Positions 10,899 through 23,620 are shown, counted from the first letter of the stretch. The stretch: DNA of 64,000 nt from Hofstenia miamia (GCA_004352715.1 SCFE01000050.1:1009349-1073348), one strand, 5' to 3'. A program made the numbers and translations. Notes: generated by a model not told the origin, from the sequence alone.

Positions 10899-11898
10899 NN
10901 NNNNNNNNNNNNNNNNNNNNNNNNNNNNNNNNNNNNNNNNNNNNNNNNNNNNNNNNNNNNNNNNNNNNNNNNNNNNNNNNNNNNNNNNNNNNNNNNNNNN
11001 NNNNNNNNNNNNNNNNNNNNNNNNNNNNNNNNNNNNNNNNNNNNNNNNNNNNNNNNNNNNNNNNNNNNNNNNNNNNNNNNNNNNNNNNNNNNNNNNNNNN
11101 NNNNNNNNNNNNNNNNNNNNNNNNNNNNNNNNNNNNNNNNNNNNNNNNNNNNNNNNNNNNNNNNNNNNNNNNNNNNNNNNNNNNNNNNNNNNNNNNNNNN
11201 NNNNNNNNNNNNNNNNNNNNNNNNNNNNNNNNNNNNNNNNNNNNNNNNNNNNNNNNNNNNNNNNNNNNNNNNNNNNNNNNNNNNNNNNNNNNNNNNNNNN
11301 NNNNNNNNNNNNNNNNNNNNNNNNNNNNNNNNNNNNNNNNNNNNNNNNNNNNNNNNNNNNNNNNNNNNNNNNNNNNNNNNNNNNNNNNNNNNNNNNNNNN
11401 NNNNNNNNNNNNNNNNNNNNNNNNNNNNNNNNNNNNNNNNNNNNNNNNNNNNNNNNNNNNNNNNNNNNNNNNNNNNNNNNNNNNNNNNNNNNNNNNNNNN
11501 NNNNNNNNNNNNNNNNNNNNNNNNNNNNNNNNNNNNNNNNNNNNNNNNNNNNNNNNNNNNNNNNNNNNNNNNNNNNNNNNNNNNNNNNNNNNNNNNNNNN
11601 NNNNNNNNNNNNNNNNNNNNNNNNNNNNNNNNNNNNNNNNNNNNNNNNNNNNNNNNNNNNNNNNNNNNNNNNNNNNNNNNNNNNNNNNNNNNNNNNNNNN
11701 NNNNNNNNNNNNNNNNNNNNNNNNNNNNNNNNNNNNNNNNNNNNNNNNNNNNNNNNNNNNNNNNNNNNNNNNNNNNNNNNNNNNNNNNNNNNNNNNNNNN
11801 NNNNNNNNNNNNNNNNNNNNNNNNNNNNNNNNNNNNNNNNNNNNNNNNNNNNNNNNNNNNNNNNNNNNNNNNNNNNNNNNNNNNNNNNNNNNNNNNNN
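10899..11898. other. Assembly gap, 1000 N
   Basis: Exactly 1000 undetermined bases, a conventional placeholder length. The flanks repeat each other (see the large direct repeats), so the true distance may be zero or negative. Confidence 0.95.
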
Positions 11899-12058
11899 TT
11901 TCAAGACCTACGTCTTTGGTTTTCCGAGAGCTTGTTTTTGAAGTTTTCTAGACCATCCTTAATTTGATTAGAAGTTTATTTTATAGATTTTAAATTCTTT
12001 ATTCCAAAAGTATAATTGTTATGTAATTATAGCACTTCCACCAATTTAGAAAACGAAG

Positions 12059-12450
12059 CATTTGTATCATTTTTGTCATCTTCATCAAAGCCGTCTTAGA
12101 ATTGAAATATTTACAAATATAGCGGCATTTGTCAATATTAATGTACGATTCTTCTTCATATGGGTTTCAGTTCTTAGCTCCGCGAAAGTGTAATTTATAA
12201 AACCAGCAAGAAATTCAATTTTGGCATCAGTTACTTATTAACCATTAGGCTTTGCAAAATTTGAATCATGCATCATGAGGATACTTAAATAATGTTCGGG
12301 TTTCTTCCTTATCATTACAACATTATGAATGAATTTCCTAAGAGTTGAGTTCAATGAAACAAGTAAGGGTTGATCATCCTCCGAAGCTGTGTCAATAATG
12401 GACTTAAAAGAGTTATAGCTGTGCTAATACATCATGAAAAAAATTTAAGG
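12059..12450 (-). pseudogene. Unknown repeated coding segment X, copy 2 (decayed)
   Basis: Minus-strand reading gives SFKSIIDTASEDDQPLL, LNSTLRKFIHNVVMIRKKPE, IEFLAGFINYTFAELR and MKKNRTLIL. These are clearly homologous to the segment at 8533-8979 but at roughly half the residues, and several stops or frameshifts are present. This divergence is far greater than in the surrounding repeat, so the two X copies are old paralogues and not products of the recent or artefactual duplication. Confidence 0.55.
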
Positions 12451-12639
12451 CAATATATTTCAAAGCGTTTCGTCTAAAAACTTATCAAGAAAAAAGTTAA
12501 AATACAATAACTAGAATTTATATAAAAAAATTATTAATTAGCACCATAAGTTTGTTTGCTTTGAATCCTGTCTTCAAGGTATCTAGCAACTTACCATGTT
12601 CATGTACCATGTCTTGAAACTGCCAATAGTTTATTTAAT

Positions 12640-13245
12640 GAAGGTTGCGAGCACCAAATTATGCGTTTTAAAAATTTAATACTTTCGCAATATAGTTTAA
12701 CAGCCTTTCGTAAATTGTCTTTTAAAATTTTCACTTTTACCGAAAACATATGGCCATTCTTTATTCTTGATTGAATCAATAAACAATTTATATTGTCTTA
12801 AAAGAACAGATTTCCTATATCAATGATGTAAAGAAATTTGTAGCAATAGATATGAATTCGCTTGTGTGAGAACACATCCTTGCAAAAGGTCAACAACCTG
12901 CCTTTAATTACAGTGTATTTCAGTATATCACGATGATGTAAATTCGGCCGGATAATCGACAAATCTGACGTTTTCTTAGTGAAACTCCTGTCACCGGTTC
13001 TCCAGTCCTTTGCTTTATTAGGATGTCAAGAAAAATGGTTTTATCTTTGGATACTTCATGTGTAAATTTAATGTTTTTATGAACTTCTTTCAGATCATCT
13101 ATCATTAATTTTGCCATATTTTTATCATGCAAAATACAAATTATGTCGTCTAAATATAGTTGCAGTACGTTGTCCAGATAATTTGCAAGTGTATATTGTT
13201 TCAGGCACATAAACCCATCGGTTAGTTATTGAATTGTATCATCAA
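12640..13245 (-). pseudogene. Penelope-like element RT fragment, copy 2
   Basis: As copy 1 but slightly longer. A PMG triplet (from the family's G-L-P-M-G-S box) sits just upstream in another frame. YTLANYLDNVLQLYLDDII then gives the LAN motif and the catalytic Asp pair, followed by HKNIKFTHEVSKDK, FLDILIKQRTGEPV and the SIIKGRLLTFCKD region. The frameshift between PMG and LAN and the loss of flanking domains mark it as dead. Confidence 0.78.
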
Positions 13246-13490
13246 TGTCTTCTCAAAAAGATATAGGAAAGCCTATTGCATCAAATTCAGCTCGAGTGCA
13301 TTTATCAATAAAAACTGGTGTTACATCACACGTATTCAAAGCATTTCGTCTGATCCACATTGATGGTGCTATATCCTCAATTTCTGAAACTGCTGCTGCT
13401 GTCGTTGCCGAAAAGTATGTCATATTTTGTGGAAATTTTAGTTATGCACCTAGCAATGAAATCTCATTTCACAATTATCTAAAAATATAG
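13245..13490 (+). CDS. Small ORF upstream of hAT gene, copy 2
   Basis: The 81-codon counterpart of 9893-10138. The next block on this strand (after a TTTTAG acceptor-like site near 13520) reads TISSTTGTAHLKKLLNVYKK. This resembles the second half of a BED zinc finger in hAT transposases, so the ORF may belong to the transposase 5' region. No other family recognised. Confidence 0.3.
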   Translation: MSSQKDIGKPIASNSARVHLSIKTGVTSHVFKAFRLIHIDGAISSISETAAAVVAEKYVIFCGNFSYAPSNEISFHNYLKI

Positions 13491-13519
13491 TAATAATATG
13501 GAATAACTTTTAATTTTAG

Positions 13520-15083
13520 GTTTCCACTATTTCTTCAACAACTGGCACGGCTCACCTTAAAAAACTTTTAAATGTTTACAAGAAAATCTGTATAACTCGA
13601 TGCAACAGTTAAATGTACTACAAATTAACAGGCAAGCTACACAGCGAAAGGCTTTAAGAACTCTAAAGCAGCACTTGTGGTTCATCTTTCGTTCGGTGGA
13701 AAAATTTCACAGCGAAAGGCGCAGCTTTAAGAAGTATAAAGCAGCACTTGTGGTTCATGGATATCGCATCTTTCGTTCGGTGGAAAACAAAGGTCTGACA
13801 CTGCTTCTTCAAACGTACATTGACATTGCTGCTGTGCATGGTCGTTTTGACGTCAACATTGCTTCACCCAGCGAAGGCAACTCAGATACCAATTTTTTGC
13901 GGTCGCAATACAATAGCTATACATGTTGAAGCACTAATATATCTTTTATTTCCCCTTAAATATGCTCTAAATATGTTAATACATTAGTAATGCTCAATCT
14001 AATTGTATATATTGATGTAAAACTTAATTGCCAATTTAGTCTTGTCAAGTAATTTCTGCTATAAAAGAGAATTTTAAAGAACAAATTCAGACTGATGCGG
14101 TTTCCGCAACCACTGATGTGTGGACTGATGATAATAGGAAGCTAAGTTTCTTAGATGTCCCGTTGTTTATGGATTTCATCGGAGTACTGCTTGGTGTTGA
14201 ACACTTTGATACCGTCCCTCACACAGGAGAAGCTATCTTCAAACGTGTTGCTAAACTGTGTAGTGTGTATGACTTAGAAATGGGTAATGCAGCCTTAACA
14301 ACGAATAGAGAATCAAACATGGTTATTGGTTTGAAGGAATCTCCAAGGTATATATGCAAATTGTTCTTTACAGTTCATGAATGTTATTACTGTAAAAGTA
14401 CCAAAATTAAAATGACTTTAATAAACATTAAATCAGCTTAGTACATTGATATATAGATTGGAATGTTGTGCATTTAGAATAAACACAGTATTAATTGATG
14501 CGTGGAGGTTTTCTATCTCCAAAAATGAAGAACTACATTTACTTGATAGTGCCTCGTCTCAATTGGGAACTTATGTCAAACAAGCTACAGGCATACAAGG
14601 GCAGCTACCAAAAACCTTGAAAAGCGGATCAGAAGCGCGGCCATGAACTGGATTACACATGTGCTCTGTTCCTTTAGAGGAAAGTTTTGACATTTTGGTG
14701 GGTTTTATTATTTCGTTATTTAATTCATTCCAATTACACACTAATAAATATACGTGATTTATAATGTGAGCTAAACTTGACTTAGTATGTTTCCTTGTGG
14801 TACACCTCTTTGTGATGCATCATATAGAAATAATATTAAATTTCCTTTTAGGAGTTGCAGACTGCTTCGCAACCTACTGTTCAATTTGCATTACCAGCAT
14901 ACTATGTCATTATAAAGTTTTGCCAACATCATTGTTGCGACCATGAGGTTGTATCACTATTAAAAAGAGAGATAATCAAAGGTCTGTATCAAAAGTTTTG
15001 CCCAGCATCAATGGAATACACATGGTTGCAACATTTCTGGATCCATCATTGAGGCTTTTTTCATTTGTACCTGAAGCAGCTCC
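13520..15083 (+). pseudogene. hAT (ZBED-like) transposase gene with introns, inactivated
   Basis: Blocks in order on the plus strand: BED-like remnant (TTGTAHLKKLL, about 13540); RIFRSVENKGLTLLLQTYID (about 13770), the family's VEN-x-G-F/L motif; AVSATTDVWTDDNRKLSFL (about 14095-14155) with the first catalytic Asp; ALTTNRESNMVIGLKESP; after an intron, RLECCAFRINTVLIDAW (the C-x-x-H-x-L-N motif, His changed to Phe); YVKQATGIQGQLPKTLKSGSEARP; a stop where Trp is expected; then after another intron QPTVQFALPAYYVIIKFC, and in a shifted frame VATFLDPSLRLFSFVPE. Introns are visible: donor at 14349 and acceptor at 14455 join SPR to LECC in frame; acceptor near 14851; donor at 15084. The Trp-to-TGA change and one frameshift indicate a dead transposase. 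The C-terminal dimerisation domain is not found downstream. Confidence 0.8.
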
Positions 15084-15089
15084 GTAAGT

Positions 15090-16929
15090 TTTTTTTAATT
15101 ATTGTGAAAATTTTATGAATTATTTTAGTTCAAAATAAATATGACGCGCGACGTTGGATTGCATTCAACCAATAGAAACCGGCATTACCAACCCTGCTCC
15201 ACAAGAAAGCTAAAACAACCTCTGTATTTGACTTTTGCAGGAAATCCCATCAAGCAAGCTACAGCAGCATATAATACGAGTGACATTACACATAGCATAT
15301 CTGCTGAACAAGTTAAATTATACTTAAACCCATATTATTCTGAATTTTGCTTTAATTTAAAAAGATGATTTGGGTTATGCCTTTCAGCGCGTGATGTTAA
15401 TTTGAGTAGCTAGATTTAAGATTCTTTGTTATAGATACATGGTTATTGAGTGGGCCTCTATGATTTTTAATCACTAATTGCATGATATTGTAAAAATGTG
15501 AAACTTGCATGATAGAAATACTTTCAAATTTGTTTGCATTCAATTCAAAACAATAATTGTACATAACCATATATTTATTATTAAAACTGAAATACAACTG
15601 TTAGCCATTTAAAATATTCATTAAAATCTGTGTTGCAATATGGTAACACTAAGATAAGATGTCTTTTAATGCTTCAATAATTTTAGAAATATACTGCATA
15701 AAAGAACAAATTTATATGAAGATCCAACATCAAACCCCCTATTGTGGAATTGAATAACGTGTTGTTTTTAATGAGTTTAATTAATCTTAATAAGAACATG
15801 CAGTTTCTTTACAAGTCCACAATTAATTAGATGATTACATATACTAGAACTGGTTTCACGTGCTTTAATTCTTATTGATAATTGTCTATTAGAATTTCCA
15901 TGGGGGGGGGGNGATATAATCTTCACCACTGGTGCATTTTGTTTGGTAAATTATATTAGATTTATTGGATTCTTCGATTGTTGATATTAATTTGAATTTA
16001 GTTCCATGGGGGACGCCTGTTTCTCAGTTTTGACACTCAACCGTAACATAAACATTCTATTCACCATTAGCAGTTACTAAAATTAAAAACATAAGAAACA
16101 TTGTTTTTTCAAAGTGTTTTAAACATGCTTTTCCTCCTTATTTAAAACAGTGCAACCCTGAGTGTACACCACTTCACTTCAAAGCTCGAAAATCTCTGCT
16201 CTACTATAATGCTAACTCTAATATAGTTTTTGTGCCAAATAATCGCAAAGTATTAAAAATAATATACAAAGTATTTTTATCAAAATGTACAAGGATTACA
16301 AAAAAATCTATGTGTAAATTAAATGAATACCTGTATTTGTGAATAAATTAAAAAGCTAGAGCAATAGGAAATTGCTAAGCCGTTGCTATGGAAATTATAG
16401 TGTTCATTGATCGTGTTGTCTAGCTATAATTATAAAATACATTTTAATGTCGGTTCTAATTTTCAATTAATTAATTTTGATTTTCGATTAGATGTTCTTT
16501 GAACATATTTATATTTAGAGAATTAATCCAGTATGCAGTTTCGTTGATCTGCTACCAAGCTGTAACGCAAAAGAAATGTCCCCAATTTAACTTTGCAACT
16601 TGCACACAAACTTGGTTTAAGAGTAAATTGTTTTTTCAATATTTTTAATAAAAAAACGTAGGATTTGGAATTCTAACCCTAGATTAAATCTATTTCGGAA
16701 AAGTAATACAAAAGGATTCAATAAAATTCGCATGTCAATATTTCTGAAATCATAAAAATATATGCATGATTGGCTTGACATATCACACCGAATTAAGATC
16801 AAATTATCACATATTTCATAACAAGAAAATGTATGATGGACTATATGCATTGTATTAGGTATATCATTCCAAGACATTCTATTTGTTGCTCAATTTAGTC
16901 AACTAACAGAGGATGCATAAGTAAAATGA
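15090..16929. other. Gene-free stretch with repeat remnants
   Basis: No gene supported. Around 16140-16161 a stretch ending ACAGTGCAACCCTG resembles one end of the hAT-like MITE at 47053-47596, so a partial copy lies here. A single N sits in a G-run at 15912. Confidence 0.4.
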
Positions 16930-17178
16930 TTAAGAAGTTGCAAATAAATTTTTATCATGATTATGAAATCCACTGGCATTAAATTTGTCACCAACTACTG
17001 CCCATTCCAAAGAATCACTTTCAGCATAAATGCAAGGGACTCCATCATTTGAAACAAAAATGGCCGCTATGGCATCCTCACGAAATTGTGTTTTGTATTC
17101 CTGGAATGTCTCCTTAGCAGCTGTTAGTGGGTCCAGTTTTAAGTATTTGATCTTCTGCAAAACGTCTTTGCTTGTGCA
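16930..17178 (-). CDS. Asparaginase-like gene, exon 4 (C-terminus)
   Basis: Preceded by acceptor TTATTTAG, phase 0, encoding residues 214-295 and ending at the TAA at 16932-16930. It contains a helix with LDPLTAAKETFQEYKTQF and the strand AIAAIFVSNDG, matching the beta-chain end of the family. The substrate-side tail (WAVVGDKFNASG) is more diverged than the rest. Confidence 0.8.
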   Translation of the reverse strand, partial: CTSKDVLQKIKYLKLDPLTAAKETFQEYKTQFREDAIAAIFVSNDGVPCIYAESDSLEWAVVGDKFNASGFHNHDKNLFATS

Positions 17179-20100
17179 CTAAATAACGTGAAGCATAACA
17201 TTAGTCAAGAAAACCAATGTAAGAATTATAAAATAAAATCATATGCAAACAAAAAATTAAACATATACTTTATGAACTTCGCAACATAGTAAAAAATGCA
17301 TACATATACTAGTAAAAATACTTAAATTTGGTAGAAGGAAATAACCTTAAATTTCAAATATGACACAAATTAACTTATAAAGGTAACTGTTAAATTTATT
17401 ACTTTGCCGAGAAGCTTTATATATATGCCCTTTGTAACATACTAATTTTGAGAAAAATTACAAAGGCCTCGAAATCTTCATTTTCTCTTGTGACAAAGAG
17501 CCTTGCCCGTAAAGGAACATTTATGCTTTTTGAGATTCTTTCCCTAATATGTACTAAAATACAATATTTAATATTTTTTGAGCTACTTCTCAAAAATTAT
17601 TATTTTGGCGGGATTTTTTTCCAATCGGGCCCTTTGTAACACATTCACATATACGGGCCCTTTGTAACAACCTAAACTGATTAAACTTAATTATACCGTT
17701 GCATTCAGTTTGGATTATGGCCAAACAACATTTATTTGTTTTTTATTGTTTTTAAGTTAAAAATTGTTTATTTCGAAAATTTACTATCAAGTTTCCCCAA
17801 AGAATAAGAATCTAAATTTTGAATAAATCAACTTCCATTAAACTGCGATTTTAAGGTTCAAATATCTCTCAATTTTTGCTGCATTTAAGTTAAACACTTT
17901 AAGAACTCAATTTACATAATTTCAATAAGCTGCAAGTATTATGCTAGCAAGTTGCAACACTTGTGGGGTTATTTGAACAATGCCAAATAGGGGTCTACAT
18001 ATATGTATAGGATTCACACATTTCAAAATGTCACAGGAACCCACAAATGGGGTTCTTCAAAAAACCGACTTCAAATTAGAGTTGCACACCAGCCTGCAAG
18101 CTTTACAGACCGGCCGGCTACAGGCCACAAATAAAGAAATAAGTTGTTTCTCTCAATGACATATTAACCCTTTAAATTAATTTAAATACTGTAACGAATG
18201 TAACTACTGAAAATAACTTTAGTATAGAAGTGAATCCAGTGAATAAGGAATGGCTCTTCCTAGGTGCATGCGATACTATGCAAAATGTATAGGAAAATAA
18301 GTCGTCGTAAGGAAACAACTACAACATGTAGCAGGCATCTACCCTCCATAAAATTTATGAACACAAGTCGGCCTGTCGGTCGGAATTTCTTCAGACAAGC
18401 CGACCGACTCAGGGCCGTCAAAATCTGCCGACCTGTGAAACACTGCTTCGGATTGCTCTATACTGATTAATTAATTAATCCAACAATCCTTGAATAGAGT
18501 TTTAATTAGTGATGTGCGCATAGAGGTTCTTAATGCCACACCCGCCAATCAAAATATTCCTTCTTACCTGTACCCACCCACAATTAAAAATTTTTCCCTA
18601 TACCCGTCCATACTCGAGACAATGCATTTTTTTGATGCTTGTGAACAATTTCAAATTTGAATAACATTCTTAACGCAATTCACGTTAATTATATGATAAT
18701 TTTTCAAACGTTAATTTATAATTTGTTTTTAAGAAAAATCGTATTGTACTACACATAATGTGGAATAAAATGTTTACCTGTACCCGCCCATACTCGATAA
18801 TAATTAAACGCACTCGCGAGTGGATTTGGATAAAACCGTGCCCACATATTACTAATTAACTACATAAAAATTCTTGTTACACATAGACTATAATCATGTA
18901 ATTTTTGATAGATTTTCTCCTTATTAAGACATAAATCTGATTTTCAAAACTAAATTTTCTTGTATCATTGGTTAACATTAAATATAATATGCCCAGATCA
19001 CGCTTTATTTAAGGATATCAGACTGTTAATATAGAGGCAAATTGAAAAAATCAATGATTTATTTCTATGATTGTAGACTCATTTTCTAGGTTTTGTTGCC
19101 TACATAAACCTCTAAGGAAACATGAAATTATTTTAAAATACATTTGGATATTTCATTGCACCAGCAAAATATAGTGTTAAATTAAAAAAATAAAAAAATT
19201 TTTTTGCTATATATATATATATATATATATATTATTCTAGATAAAAATGCCTAGCAGTAACATGTAATAACGAACAATCTTTATGAAATACAGTTGCCTG
19301 CGAATACTAGCAATTTCGTCAATTTGTCAGTGAATGAATAAAAACCATTATAAAGGTTAGTCGCTTTTGTGGGAAATACTTAAAATTCACATTTTTAGAG
19401 ATCACATGATTACAGATTAACTTTTTTTTAAAAATAGCAAAATGTCATTAATCTTATATTAAGATAAAATAAAAAATTTATCCAGTTAATTCTTGCTCAT
19501 AGTTATCAGAAAAAACGGAATTGGAAAAAAACTGCATTATTGAAAATGTTGAGGTTTTTCCTGCATTGACATCAACATCAATACACATCCTACTGATATA
19601 AAAATCCAGTAGTTGTTATAAAATATTAAACTAAGCAACTAAGCATGTGTCTAACTTTCAAAGGACATAAAAATGGAAATTTAACAACTTATTCGAAATT
19701 TACCCACTTATAGTTATAGCATTATAACAATTTTTCACGTGACGAAACCAAAATATAAAGGTTCGATTAAAACGTTATATACTTCTTGCAAATGCCGTGA
19801 AAAAGAATACTTGCAAACTCCTGAAACATCAAACATTTATCTTCTTCAGTGCTTGAGTTTCTCATAATTCAGGTAATTACAATTGACATGTGTTCTAAGG
19901 TAATGACAAAGAACTACTTTATTTCAATTAAACTATAGTATATGACTTTTGAAACTAGTATAGACCCATCGAAATATCAGTATCCCTATTGAAATGGGAA
20001 TTTTCCAAGATCAAATAGGTTAGAACATTTAATACACCGAATCAATATACAAATACACCAATACCCTGATTACAAAAAGGCAATTAAATAGAATGGTGGT

Positions 20101-23100
20101 ACACTAGATATCCAAGGAAAGTTATTGCATCAAAACCTTTGCATTATAAGGTTTACTAGATGTATTCTTTAGACATTAAATGACCTGACTTATTTCAATA
20201 TTTCGATGAGTCTGTTAGACAAATGTTATTGGAAGGTCAAATATGTGTTCTTACTGCTATTATGAAATTTCAATAACTGATTTTTTATGTAATCGTTGCA
20301 TTTCCAAAACCTTGTCAAAATACTATCATCAATGATTTCTATATAAAATCAAGATGAAACCTGTTTTGCAATAAACTCTCCAGTTCCAGTTGCTGTAATA
20401 GCGCCGATTTCCGGATCAACAGCTAAACCTTGGCCGCTAATTGCAGAATCACCAACACGTCCAGGAATGCAAGTAGTCAAACCTCCTGTAGAAGAAGCAG
20501 CTGCTAGAAGACCATCCTTATCAATTGCAACAGCACCAACAGTGTCACATCTAAATATAACTATGATAAACCCATTTGCATACATTTTTTTACAAGAGTT
20601 CATGTTCTTATCCGATCCTACAGAAGAACGGATCTACTCATTGTAAGACATCGATTTGAAATTCTAACAACTACAAGTGATTTGAAATTCTAACAACTAC
20701 AAGTGATTTGAAATTCTAACAACTACAAGTGATTTGAAATTCTAACAACTACAAGTGATTTGAAATTCTAGATATACTTACGTTGATATTTCACTAAACT
20801 AAACCAAATTTCATTCTGTCACGTATTGTTTGTTCGGAATTTTTAGGTTGTTACCCAGGATGGAAACAAGTTTATATTAAGATCACCAACTCCATTAATT
20901 TCAATAATGCCTTGTTTAAGTCATTAACTAATAACCATTCATCAATGACATCATTAGTAGCAATTTCGCTCCGAGAACATACCTTGTAATTAAGACAGCG
21001 GGCCTATATATGAACAATGCAAGTGAATGAAATGAATGAAATAAGGATTTTCTTCATGATCCCTATTGTCATTGCCGCTCACATTGCTTGATTGTTTCCC
21101 TCGGTGAGGATAGTGAATGTGATACATAACACGACTTTTAGAAGCATACTGTAAGACAAACACACTACCATTTATCAATAGAACTACAATAATAATTTTA
21201 ACACGGGTTTGAATTGTTGACAATGATGCCGTCACTAATTAAACTGTAATGGGCATGGTGAACCAAGTTCGCCACTACCACCTGAACTTCCCGAGCATCT
21301 CCTAGAGTCGGATGACGATGTAAATTTTAATATTCTCTAATGCTCTTCAATTCCATATGGGTTATTTTGTAAAATTGCCTGTTTTATTTTCGTAAAATTG
21401 GACTTAACCCTTTAAGTGGCATTGTAGTAGATCTGCTAAGAATAGAAAACCGAACGATTTTTTGGCAGGCTGGGCCTAGTTCCTACTTTTAGCCACAATG
21501 CTGCACAACACTTGTTGTTGACAATGTTGGCAATGGCAAAATTTTGAACAGAAGTGGTGTTGTATTGAGAAAATAATTGTCAAATATCAGTGATTTCGGT
21601 AAGTTTTAAGCCTCTATGTTTGTCATAATGTTCTGTCTTCATGAATAGTGCTCTGATATAAGTTTTAGTGTATTTTATTTTGCAATAAGACATGCTTTTC
21701 ATATCCGGTTTTCGTGTGTGTATAAATGTGTTTAAGTGTGCTAAATAATGTCCTAAATATAGTTGTAGCATCTATGCTGCATTGCCACAAAGTGGTCACT
21801 ACAGGTCAAATTTCATAAACATTATATTATGAACAGCATGTGCTATATTTTGCTGAAATTTTATTTGAATATGGTTCATATAAATTTACATTCCTGCTGT
21901 TATTCAACCAGGGGTCTCTTTGATATAGACTTTGCCATCTTTTAGGTCTAGCATTATATTTTACACTATTTATGTGTTCATGGATATATATACTGTGAAC
22001 ATATTACATGTCAGCAAACTATTGTAAGGTTAATTTATCATGTTCCTAACCATAATATTGTAGGAAATAGGCTGAATAATTTAATGTGTGTATGTTTAGG
22101 AAATGCGGAGAAGAAATCTAAAAAAATCTGTTTTGAAGATGCCATTGAGAGGATTTTCAATGGAAATGAAGCCGAGGCAGAACACCTAAGCTCTGATGAA
22201 GATGGTGATGATATTGATTAGGTTGCATCTAATCATGATAGTGATGATGATGCAGGCAATGATGATAATAAAAATAATGACAATAGTGAGAAAAATGAAA
22301 ACACCACAGCTCTAGATATGGAAACCCAACGGAACAGGAAAGTATTTCGATGGAGAAAGAAAGATGTGTCACCATCTGATGAGATTTTTACCTAGGAGAA
22401 AGATAAAATTGAAGAGATCAAATCACCCCTTGAGTATTTCAGACAGGTTTCGCCTGATGATATCAATGCATTGGTTGCACAACAGACCAATCTTTACAGT
22501 ACCCAGAAATCAGGGACCTCCATGAACACAACAAAGCCCGAGATGGAGCGATTTGTTGTAATGCATTTGAATTTAAGTCACATTCAACTTCCATCCTACA
22601 AGTTGTACTGGTAAAAAAAGATGAGATAACCAACCATTGCTTACCAGATGCCATTGTATAGATGAACAAATTATGCCAGCCAAGACAAAGTACAGTGGAA
22701 TTCGCCAGTACAACCCCAAAAAGCCAGTGAAGTGGGGGTTCAATAATTTGGTTCATGCCGGGGCTTCTGGCTTTATGTATGACTTTTATATATATGCTGG
22801 AAAGAAATAATAAAATATGCAAAAAATCTGTTTGTCATTCAATAAAATATAATTGTTTAGTTATTATATTGTTTACCCTTATGTGGCATATCTACTACAA
22901 ATTAATTACCCCCTTAAATATCGAAAAAAACTTTTTTCTTTGTTGTTGGTATTTTAGGCTTAAATGTAGGTTAATTTTGCCAGAAAAATTTTTTTTAACA
23001 AAAATTACATATTTGCCACTTAAAGGGTTAAGTAAGATTAAAAAAGGAAAACACATGCGCTGAATTCTTTAATAATTGAAATGCATTGCAAATGCTTATC

Positions 23101-23620
23101 TAAATATTTAAAAGGACTATTTAAATTATGTCGGAATTCATTGTTTGCTTATTTAGAACAACTATATTCCGCTTACTTCAGGATAAAACTGTTGAATGCC
23201 AAGTCACAAAATCTTTGACACAGACAACCCTAAACTTCTATTTACAATAACCAACAAAATTTAAGATATAGACAATCATCTACCCTGCTAAAGTTTGAGA
23301 ATCCTTCCATCTCGAAAGCCGTTTTTCCACTTTAAAATATGAATTATCAACAGCTGCTAATCCTTTATCTTTTCCGAATTTATCCGCATATTGGCCATGT
23401 AGGAGATTGACTCTGTGATGTACGATTTCTTTTGCGAGAAGAATAGGGTTTTTGATAATGCTTGTTCCAATGCACGCTCCATAATGACCAGAACTCGTCA
23501 TGACACCAGCATCGCATCTCACAACACCATCTAGTTGCAAGTTTGAACCTAGAGCCGCGTTTAGAGCTGGGCAATCCTCAAGCACTCTTACACTTTCAAC
23601 AACTAAAAATCGAGTACTTC

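Larger units (their letters stand above)
11899..14311. repeat. Large direct repeat, copy 2 (starts at gap edge)
   Basis: Matches 9014-10898 from its first base. It is interrupted by about 470 extra bases at 12059-12530 and about 60 extra bases near 13640-13700 that partly duplicate adjacent sequence. Beyond 14311 it continues into unique DNA that would complete copy 1. Confidence 0.9.

Noticed and set aside
10705-11967. Long open reading frames spanning the N blocks (also at 28462-30232 and 38642-39623)
   Set aside because: Most of their length is undetermined bases read as open; only the real sequence at the edges was used.
18083-18465. GC-rich block as a complete hAT element
   Set aside because: End similarity is weak and no 8-bp duplication was found; kept only as a repeat.
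21241-21330. Short plus-strand coding-like text (SSPLPPELPEHLLESDDDV)
   Set aside because: Reads like a protein tail but is isolated, just outside the piggyBac ends, with no partner exon.
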